11,858 nucleotides of DNA from Nitrospirae bacterium RIFCSPLOW2_12_42_9 (GTDB lineage Bacteria > Nitrospirota > 9FT-COMBO-42-15 > HDB-SIOI813): assembly GCA_001805205.1 (NCBI GenBank), contig MHER01000201.1, forward strand, positions 4,265 through 16,122, read 5' to 3'. The notes beneath the pieces were generated by a model. The model saw nothing but the letters and a program-made list of their open reading frames with translations, was not told where the DNA came from and ran no database searches. Below, piece after piece: positions 6,377 through 11,858 of this stretch. Each line of letters opens with the position of its first letter. Positions within the stretch are counted from its first letter, which is position 1. The translations under genes and the position numbers were made by a program.

Positions 6377-7339
6377 ATGAAAATAAATGTTCAGAGTAAA
6401 CTCATTATTGCTTTTCTGGCTATGATTGTCCCATTCATGGCTGCATACGTTGTCAGTTATCACTTTTCAGTAACCGCTTATAATAGCGTGCACAGACTTC
6501 AGGATATCAATGGTGAATTAGAGGATCTTGCCAGCTTACAGGTCTATATTGACATGCTGCTTATGCCGGCTAATGATTACATAATAACCGTAGACCATAA
6601 GGAGAAAAAGGAGTTTAATCATCTTTCCTTAGAGGTTGAAAAGTATCTTGACCGGATTCTTAAGAGAGAACAACAAACCTTGCAGCGGGTACCAGCGAAG
6701 CTAAAGATCATCAGGGAATTAGAGGACGGATTTAATAAGATCAAAAAGATAGGATATGAGATATTCAAAATAAAGCAACCTGTGGGTTCAAATACTGCAG
6801 CAAGATTGATGAAGGATATGGATGGCATCGGTTATAATCTCATAACCTTACATATTGAGCGTTACAGGGAGATACTTAAAGGGGATTACAACAGGATTAC
6901 TGAAGATGTAAATATATCATGGAGAAATTATATAATCAGCAGGTATATAGGTTTTACAATGGCTATTGTCATTGGTATCACATTTGCCATCTTTTATTCG
7001 AGATTATTTTTCAGACCGATTATGACAATCCATAAGATGGCTGATGCTATTGCGAATGGTGAGTTTAAGACAAGAATCCATATAAAGTCAGGAGATGAGT
7101 TAGAACAACTTGCCAATGCAGTAAATGAGATGGCAGCTAAGCTCGATGACTTATATTCCAATCTTGAGGGTAAAGTTCTGGAGAAGACTGAAAAACTTCA
7201 GGAGCATGTGGAGGAACTTGAACAGTTCAGAAAACTAACCCTGAAAAGGGAGTTCAGGATGAGGGAATTAAAAGACAGGTTAGAAAAGCTGGAGATGGAG
7301 TCCAGGGGCATACAGGAAGGAATGAAAAAAGAGGGGTAA
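6377..7339 (+). CDS. Membrane HAMP-domain sensor protein without kinase domain
   Basis: The 320-residue product has a TM helix at about 8-28, a mostly helical periplasmic region (29-187, four-helix-bundle-like), a second TM helix (about 188-209) and a HAMP domain (about 210-262, with FRPIMTIHKMADAIANGEF and GDELEQLANAVNEM). A long coiled coil follows (262-310). This is the architecture of the input half of a histidine kinase or chemoreceptor, yet no phospho-acceptor His box, ATPase or methyl-accepting tip follows. The coil holds the LEQF-K-RE-R-ELK-RL-KLE pattern (279-308) seen in the preceding protein. The ribosome site is weak (GAGGT about 12 nt before the ATG), so translation may be coupled to the upstream gene. 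The stop lies 6 bp before the HD-GYP start. The periplasmic ligand is unknown. Confidence 0.88.
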   Translation: MKINVQSKLIIAFLAMIVPFMAAYVVSYHFSVTAYNSVHRLQDINGELEDLASLQVYIDMLLMPANDYIITVDHKEKKEFNHLSLEVEKYLDRILKREQQTLQRVPAKLKIIRELEDGFNKIKKIGYEIFKIKQPVGSNTAARLMKDMDGIGYNLITLHIERYREILKGDYNRITEDVNISWRNYIISRYIGFTMAIVIGITFAIFYSRLFFRPIMTIHKMADAIANGEFKTRIHIKSGDELEQLANAVNEMAAKLDDLYSNLEGKVLEKTEKLQEHVEELEQFRKLTLKREFRMRELKDRLEKLEMESRGIQEGMKKEG

Positions 7340-7345
7340 TACAAT

Positions 7346-9487
7346 ATGGATGATATTAACAGCCGCATATTAAAATTAGAGAATGATAACACCTTATTAA
7401 GGACAGAACTTGGGAAAAAGCTTAGCGATCTTAAGAGATTTCAGGAAATGGAATCAGAGTATGGGGAGGAACGTAAGGCGTTACTTTACATGCTGGAGGA
7501 TATTAACGAGACAACTGCCAGGGCAGAGATAGCAGAGAAGGAATGGACTTCAACCTTTGATTCTATATCCGACCCTATATTTATACATGACAGTGAGTTC
7601 CACATAGTAAGGGCTAACAGGGCATACCAGGAGATTGCCGGCGTGCCATTTATCGAGATTATAGGAAGGCCATATTATAAGGTCTTCCCAAAGCTGGATA
7701 ATCCGCATAAGACCTGTCTTAAAGTTCAAGAAGAAGCGGAAGAGGAAATTTCACTTGCTGACATGGGTAGAATATACAGGGTGAAATTTTATCCCATGAA
7801 ATATGCCAGGAAAGAAAAGGGGCATTCTATCCATGTCTTGGAGGATATTACCGAGGTAATAAGAACAGAGCAGAATTTACAGCATGAGATTGATATAACT
7901 ACACATATGCTGATGATTTCCGATGCCACCCGCAGTATATCGGATGTTGACAAGCTTATGGAGGAGGTGACCCACTGTATCACCAATATCCTGCGTTGCG
8001 ATGCATCCCTTTTTTACCTGTGGGATAAAGAAAAAAATGTCTTCCGCCCCTCGCAGGAATACGGTTTGGATAGGGTCTTGATCCCTCTGTTCAGGGCGGA
8101 AGTTATAGGTAAATCAGTAGATTTTATAAAAGACGCGTTTGAAACAAAAGGGCCTTCCATATCAGATGTAACACCTGAAATAACAAAATCTATTAGTTGG
8201 CTTGGAGGGGTAAATACTGTTGTTACTATCCCTCTTATAAGCGTTAGGGAACATATCATTGGCATGATATTTGGAATTTACAAGGGCCTGGTGGAATTTA
8301 CTGACAGGGATATAAAGGTCATGCAAGGGGTATCTCATCAGGTATCCATATCACTCGAACAGGCACAGCTCTACAGGGAGTCCCTTGAGAGGGCGATGGA
8401 ATTGTCCCACAAGATTGAGACCATACAGGTCATGCATGACATAGACCGAAGCATCCTCTCGACTCTTGAACAAGAGGAGATTATGGAAACTGTAACGAGG
8501 ATGGTGGCAAGGCTAATTCCGTGCGACAGGGTAACCATTTCATTTGTTGACAAAGAAAGAGAGGGGTTTATATGGGTCTCAGGTTTTGGAGTTACCGGAA
8601 TTCCAAAAGGGGCTTTTGTCCCTTTTTGTGATACAGACGCAGGAGAAATAGTATATACAGGAAGACCACAGTATGTAGCTGATTTACGTGAGATAAAAGA
8701 GCCACTTCTTATTGAAAGGATGCTTATCGAACAAGGTTATATATCACACATAAGGGTTCCCCTTGTTGCCAAAGGTGAGATTATAGGGTTGTTGTCAGTA
8801 GGTGCAAAAAGGCCATCTGCCTATAGTTCTGATGCCCTGATATTACTTGAAAAATTTGCTGCCCAGGCAGGTGTAGCCATTGAGCATGCGAGGCTTGTCA
8901 AAGACCTTGAGGAACTCTTTCTTGGTACTGTAAAATCCCTATCCTCTGCAATAGATGCCAAATCTCCCTGGACTGCAGGTCACTCAGACAGGGTTACGAA
9001 GTATGCACTTGAAATAGGGCGTGGAATGGAGTTTTCCCAAAAGGAGTTAAAAGACCTTGAACTGGCCGGTCTTCTGCATGACATTGGCAAGATAGGGACA
9101 TACGAGTCTATACTTGATAAGCCTGGAAAGCTAAACGATGAAGAGATGGAGATCATGAAGCAACACCCCATAAGGGGGGCTGAAATACTTTCACCGATAA
9201 GACAGCTTAAAGGAATCATTCCCTCCATTAAATATCATCAGGAGTTTTATGATGGTAAAGGTTATCCCGAAGGTTTAAAAGGAGAGGATATCCCTTTATT
9301 TGCCAGGATCCTTGCGGTTGCTGATACAGTTGATGCAATGTCAGCAGACAGGCCATACAGAAAGGGAAAGTCAAAAGTTTCTATCGTAGCTGAATTAAAG
9401 CGATGTTCCGGCACACAATTTGATTCGAAGGTAGTAGATGTGTTCTTAAAAATCCCGGAGTTCAGAGAAATAAGTTTCCACTCTTAG
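7346..9487 (+). CDS. PAS-GAF-GAF-HD-GYP protein, predicted cyclic di-GMP phosphodiesterase
   Basis: A 713-residue cytoplasmic protein with an N-terminal coiled coil (about 1-66, with ALLYMLEDINE), a PAS domain (67-172), GAF 1 (about 198-345), GAF 2 (about 365-518) and a C-terminal HD-GYP domain (about 525-705). In the HD-GYP part GHSDRV (545-550), LLHDIGKIG (His578, Asp579), His607 in KQHP, YHQE (His631), DGKGYP (636-641) and Asp660 in AVAD are all present, so it is probably active. The family hydrolyses cyclic di-GMP to pGpG or GMP. The common HHE reads HQE here, which I take to be a frequent variant. Start: ATG with GAGGGG 9 nt upstream. The three sensory domains have no identifiable ligand. 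Being the only gene of the set with an enzyme domain, it is the likely output of the two upstream sensors. Confidence 0.93.
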   Translation: MDDINSRILKLENDNTLLRTELGKKLSDLKRFQEMESEYGEERKALLYMLEDINETTARAEIAEKEWTSTFDSISDPIFIHDSEFHIVRANRAYQEIAGVPFIEIIGRPYYKVFPKLDNPHKTCLKVQEEAEEEISLADMGRIYRVKFYPMKYARKEKGHSIHVLEDITEVIRTEQNLQHEIDITTHMLMISDATRSISDVDKLMEEVTHCITNILRCDASLFYLWDKEKNVFRPSQEYGLDRVLIPLFRAEVIGKSVDFIKDAFETKGPSISDVTPEITKSISWLGGVNTVVTIPLISVREHIIGMIFGIYKGLVEFTDRDIKVMQGVSHQVSISLEQAQLYRESLERAMELSHKIETIQVMHDIDRSILSTLEQEEIMETVTRMVARLIPCDRVTISFVDKEREGFIWVSGFGVTGIPKGAFVPFCDTDAGEIVYTGRPQYVADLREIKEPLLIERMLIEQGYISHIRVPLVAKGEIIGLLSVGAKRPSAYSSDALILLEKFAAQAGVAIEHARLVKDLEELFLGTVKSLSSAIDAKSPWTAGHSDRVTKYALEIGRGMEFSQKELKDLELAGLLHDIGKIGTYESILDKPGKLNDEEMEIMKQHPIRGAEILSPIRQLKGIIPSIKYHQEFYDGKGYPEGLKGEDIPLFARILAVADTVDAMSADRPYRKGKSKVSIVAELKRCSGTQFDSKVVDVFLKIPEFREISFHS

Positions 9488-9535
9488 TTTGCCCATCTAA
9501 TTTTAAAATAACAAAAAAACATAATAAAAAAATGC

Positions 9536-9569
9536 TTGACAAATATTTTGAAATGAGATAAATATTGTC
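9536..9569 (+). promoter_or_regulatory. rrf2 promoter with overlapping operator-like dyad
   Basis: TTGACA (9536-9541), a 17-nt spacer and a weak -10 (TAAATA, 9559-9564). GACAAATATTT (9538-9548) is the reverse complement of AAATATTGTC (9560-9569) apart from one extra base, with an 11-nt gap. A dyad covering -35 to -10 suggests repression, probably autoregulation by the Rrf2 protein. The rest of 9488-9638 is AT-rich and shows no terminator hairpin after the HD-GYP gene. Confidence 0.5.
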
Positions 9570-9638
9570 TTGTTTATGAATCAGGACTATGACGGTCTTC
9601 AAATCTATTATGCAAATGTGGTAATAAGGAGGTCATAA

Positions 9639-10085
9639 ATGTTCAGGTTAAGCAGGGCGGCAGAGTATGCAATAAGGGGAATCCTACATTTATCGATCCA
9701 TTATAGTGAAAATAGGGTGATTGATATAGATAAGATAGCAAAAGCCCAGAGTATTCCTCCTGCATACCTTGCAAAGCTCTTACAGTCACTTTCAAGAAAA
9801 GGGTTTGTCAAGTCTTTTAAAGGACAAAAAGGAGGGTTTTTACTTATTAAGCCCCCAAAAGAGATTAGTTTATTTGATGTTATAGAGGCAATGGAAGGGC
9901 CGTTTTATCTGAATTATTGTCTTATTTATGAAGGTTATTGTGAGCGGGATAAGGTATGTTCTGTTCACGATGCATGGACAGAGGCACAGAGGATTTTATT
10001 GGAATATCTCAAAGGATGTGATTTTGAACAACTTGCTATTGCTGCAGAGGAGAAGCAAAGGATTATAAATGCTGTTATAACCTAA
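9639..10085 (+). CDS. Rrf2-family transcriptional regulator with probable Fe-S ligands
   Basis: This 148-residue protein has the Rrf2 layout: a winged helix-turn-helix (about 1-72, MFRLSRAAEYAIRGILHL, then IPPAYLAKLLQSLSRKGFV and a KGQKGGF wing), a dimer helix and a Cys cluster. Cys94-X6-Cys101-X5-Cys107 is present, with His110 at the spacing of the IscR cluster His (C-X2-H), so a [2Fe-2S] or [4Fe-4S] cluster is likely. Members include IscR (Fe-S supply), NsrR (NO), RirA (iron) and CymR (cysteine). The sequence alone does not choose among them; closeness to nirS makes an NO or Fe-S sensing role attractive. Start: ATG at 9639 after a perfect AAGGAGGT (9626-9633) 5 nt upstream. It has its own promoter and dyad. 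A decayed insertion element begins 33 bp after its stop, leaving it intact. Confidence 0.93.
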   Translation: MFRLSRAAEYAIRGILHLSIHYSENRVIDIDKIAKAQSIPPAYLAKLLQSLSRKGFVKSFKGQKGGFLLIKPPKEISLFDVIEAMEGPFYLNYCLIYEGYCERDKVCSVHDAWTEAQRILLEYLKGCDFEQLAIAAEEKQRIINAVIT

Positions 10086-10096
10086 TACTACAGCGT

Positions 10097-10111
10097 ATTT
10101 TTTATCCACCA
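10097..10111. repeat. left copy of 15-bp direct repeat flanking the insertion element
   Basis: ATTTTTTATCCACCA is repeated exactly at 10972-10986. It lies 7 bp outside the left inverted repeat. It may be a target-site duplication, which would put the true element ends at about 10112 and 10971. Confidence 0.7.
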
Positions 10112-10118
10112 AGGACAT

Positions 10119-10141
10119 CCCAGGTACATCGTGACCCCCTG
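10119..10141 (+). repeat. left terminal inverted repeat
   Basis: CCCAGGTACATCGTGACCCC plus CTG. It is the inverted copy of 10941-10963 with one mismatch in 23 (position 4, A versus T). Confidence 0.9.
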
Positions 10142-10950
10142 GGGTAGATTTTAATTTCATTGCGAGTAGTTTATCAAGTTCCAAAGCTGGTAGTGTAAGT
10201 ACCGCTGGATTGAAATCCTCTCCACTTGCCATCAATGTCTCCAGAGGGCTTCGATCTCCCCGATTGCTATTCTTTCGCATGAGATTGTAGTATAGACCAT
10301 ATGTGGTAGCTTTATCAAAGAACATATCACGGCTGTTGAAAGCCTCTATATCAAAGAATTCAAATTCTATCGTGTTATGCACTGTCTCAACATCAGCATT
10401 ATATGTAACCTTTGGTATCTGAAAGTGCGTTGCTCCAATGGCCTCTACGGCCTTTATAAAGGCCGATTTCTCTTTAGCCTGCCAGCTTCCGATAAACTCA
10501 CTCCCACCGTCACTCTGCCACACGGCGCCATCTGTCTTGACCCCCCTTGTTCTTTAACCATTCCCCTATCGTCTCTGTAAATAATGTGGAATGACTAAGA
10601 GATAGCTCATCAGAGTACCCTAAAAACATAACACCTAACTTCATATCCCTAAATGTGTACTGATACTTTGGCAGCCCCAGCCCCTTCATCTGTGGTCAGT
10701 AGACAGGGATATCATACAGATGTTTTGTATCAACACAGTTTCTCTCAAATGCACGATACTTATCCTTTATCTCCCTGAGATCGTTTCGCACCTTCTTCTT
10801 TTTCTTTCGTGGCTTTATCTTACCATGCTCCTTTAGTATCCTGCTAATTGCCCCGTGGGAGCAGGCAATATCAAAATCTCTCTTCAACTAAACCCACTAT
10901 CGCTGAAACATTCCAACTTTACTAAAGCTTTGATCCGCTTCAGGGGGTCA
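10119..10950 (-). pseudogene. Integrase-core (DDE) transposase, broken by nonsense codon and frameshift
   Basis: Read on the - strand, fragments in order are: DPLKRIKALVKLECFSDSGFS then a stop (an N-terminal remnant starting in the inverted repeat); KRDFDIACSHGAISRILKEHG to YDIPVY (10887-10699); a TGA at 10696-10698; PQMKGLGLPKYQYTFRDMKLGVMFLGYSDE in the same frame; then a shift in a run of six C at 10541-10546. After the shift the frame reads GAVWQSDGGSEFIGSWQAK and YNADVETVHNTIE, holding the second catalytic Asp (DGGSEF) and the Glu (DVE). The TGA probably replaces a Trp codon, and one extra base in the C run explains the shift. The helix-turn-helix region seems largely deleted. The frame has no stop inside the element and reads on antisense over the rrf2 3' end to 9996. 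Confidence 0.85.
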
Positions 10951-10963
10951 CGATGTACCAGGG
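10941..10963 (-). repeat. right terminal inverted repeat
   Basis: On the - strand it begins CCCTGGTACATCGTGACCCC and ends CTG, matching the left repeat at 22 of 23 positions. Confidence 0.9.
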
Positions 10964-10971
10964 CTAGAATA

Positions 10972-10986
10972 ATTTTTTATCCACCA
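10972..10986. repeat. right copy of 15-bp direct repeat flanking the insertion element
   Basis: An exact copy of ATTTTTTATCCACCA from 10097-10111, 8 bp outside the right inverted repeat and 24 bp before the stop of the IS701-like transposase. Confidence 0.7.
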
Positions 10987-11010
10987 TCAATCGAAGCCAA
11001 TAGCTTTTTC

Positions 11011-11858
11011 CTATGTGAGCGATAGGCAACATAGTTTCTCCTTGTATGGTATCTTACAATTTCCAGTGCACGTGCAATCGTTAGTATTCTGTAGGGCAGC
11101 ACTGCCGCAACCAATATCCGCGCTTGCGGCAACGTCAGTGCAGGAGTTTTTTTTAAACCGAATCCGTAGCCGGAGCAGAAAATGCAGCGCCAGGAAGACG
11201 TACGTCATGTGTCGATGCCATGCAGGCCATGAACGGTGCTCATAGTGGTCCATGCCGACCTGGCTCTTTCCATCCTGAAAGCATTGCTCTATCGGCCAGC
11301 GCATTGTGGCTGCTTTGCACAACTCAGAAAGAGGAGTATCTTCCGGCGCATTCGAGTAGGCATATTTCATCTGTCCGTCTGTGGTGCGTCTTAAAAAAAG
11401 CCAGACAGAGGACTCCTGTGGCAGTCCATTGCGGGACGGATAGACCCTGAGGCAGGCGACGTCGGCCAGGATGGGGCCTTTCGCCCCTTCGGCAAGAACC
11501 ACCTTGGACCAGACACACCTTTTGGATTTGGCGATATGACCCACTGTAAACGCCTTTCCCTTCATGATGCGCGGTTTGCAGGGTCGGCGACCGTGCCCTT
11601 GATAGGGCGGCAGACCTGCGATGGGTTTATGAAGAAATGCCTGGGCGTTCGATCTAATGCCGGCAAAATAGTATTTCCCATTCGGCAATGATTCAAGGAA
11701 TTTCCAGTCGGACCCGAAAGTGGCGTCACAGCCGACCCATTTGGCCGGGAATAAATTTGTCTCCTCGATTTTATCAATGAGGTCACCGGCGATTTGCGGT
11801 TTTGTCTGAAAGACAATATCTTCCGGAACCAGGTTGTCCTTGCGTCGTTGTTCCTGCT
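11011..11858 (-). CDS. IS701-like transposase, C-terminal part (5' end outside window)
   Basis: The frame is open from the right edge of the window to a TAG at 11011-11013, giving about 282 residues; intact family members are usually over 400. The piece begins QEQRRKDNLVPEDIVFQTK, then KWVGCDATFGSDWKFLESLP (first catalytic Asp region) and YYFAGIRSNAQAFL, a middle beta region with ILADVACLRVYP and WLFLRRTTDGQMKYAYSNAP, and MRWPIEQCFQDGKSQVGMDH followed by YEHRSWPAWHRHMTYVFLALHFL, the catalytic Glu and C-terminal signature of the IS701 family. The Cys-rich tail after RIRFKKN is unusual and could be a short frame-altered or read-through end. No stop or shift interrupts the visible part. Base composition is clearly richer in G+C than the nir and sensor genes, which suggests recent arrival. 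Its terminal repeat is not recognised. Confidence 0.87.
   Translation of the reverse strand, partial: QEQRRKDNLVPEDIVFQTKPQIAGDLIDKIEETNLFPAKWVGCDATFGSDWKFLESLPNGKYYFAGIRSNAQAFLHKPIAGLPPYQGHGRRPCKPRIMKGKAFTVGHIAKSKRCVWSKVVLAEGAKGPILADVACLRVYPSRNGLPQESSVWLFLRRTTDGQMKYAYSNAPEDTPLSELCKAATMRWPIEQCFQDGKSQVGMDHYEHRSWPAWHRHMTYVFLALHFLLRLRIRFKKNSCTDVAASADIGCGSAALQNTNDCTCTGNCKIPYKEKLCCLSLT

Larger units (their letters stand above)
10119..10963 (-). mobile_element. Decayed insertion element, integrase-core (IS481/IS3-like) type
   Basis: An 845-bp unit bounded by 23-bp inverted repeats contains one broken integrase-core transposase read leftwards. The 15-bp direct repeats at 10097-10111 and 10972-10986 bracket it. 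Transposase decay and its small size suggest an immobile relic that could move only with help from an intact copy. Placement in IS481 rather than IS3 rests on protein style alone. Confidence 0.85.

Noticed and set aside
7346..9487. HQE in place of HHE as a sign of an inactive HD-GYP domain
   Set aside because: The HD pair, the GYP motif and the other metal-site residues are intact, and Gln at this place is, to my knowledge, common in active-looking family members.
11011..11034. Inverted repeat CTATGT-N12-ACATAG at the IS701-like stop codon
   Set aside because: Only 6-bp arms with a long loop and no T-run; too weak to call a terminator or an element end.
11562..11816. Separate 84-codon frame opposite the right end
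   Set aside because: It is a shadow of the IS701-like transposase frame, which stays open to the window edge and carries the conserved motifs.
1..11858. CRISPR arrays, tRNA and rRNA genes
   Set aside because: No regularly spaced repeats, cloverleaf patterns or rRNA-like stretches were seen on either strand.

Overview
This window reads as a denitrification locus from a Gram-negative, moderately low-GC bacterium. Its proteins include signal peptides, a periplasmic c-type/d1-type cytochrome and strong AGGAGG ribosome binding sites. The protein style suggests an uncultured anaerobic or microaerophilic lineage such as Nitrospirota, but no taxonomic marker is present, so that placement is only a guess.

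Layout, left to right. Positions 1-255 hold the 3' end of a + strand TPM-domain (COG3762-like) membrane protein gene. Convergent to it is a compact operon on the - strand, read from 5455 down to 309: nirDL (fused two-domain siroheme decarboxylase), nirS (cytochrome cd1 nitrite reductase), nirJ (radical SAM heme d1 enzyme) and nirF (heme d1 assembly protein). Together these make the NO-forming nitrite reductase and much of the route from siroheme to its d1 cofactor. nirE, nirN and any nirGH are not in the window. A perfect 30-bp palindrome sits between nirJ and nirF.

A control region of about 360 bp (5456-5819) separates this operon from a divergent + strand set: a single-PAS protein, a two-TM HAMP sensor with no kinase domain, and a PAS-GAF-GAF-HD-GYP protein (predicted c-di-GMP phosphodiesterase). 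The control region carries divergent TTGACA-type promoters and an array of TGCAAA-type boxes beside the nir promoter. The PAS and HAMP proteins end in a related coiled-coil tail and neither has an output domain, so the three may form one split signalling pathway ending in c-di-GMP hydrolysis. The PAS domain keeps a His and an Arg where FixL has its heme-ligand His and a nearby Arg. An Rrf2-family regulator with Fe-S type cysteines follows (9639-10085), with its own promoter and a near-perfect dyad that looks like an operator. These regulators would fit NO, oxygen or nitrite responsive control of nir, but that link is inference.

The right end is mobile DNA. First comes a decayed integrase-core (IS481/IS3-like) element with 23-bp terminal inverted repeats (10119-10963), whose transposase has a nonsense codon and a frameshift. 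It is bracketed by 15-bp direct repeats. After it comes the C-terminal part of an IS701-like transposase that runs off the right edge and is visibly richer in G+C than the host genes.
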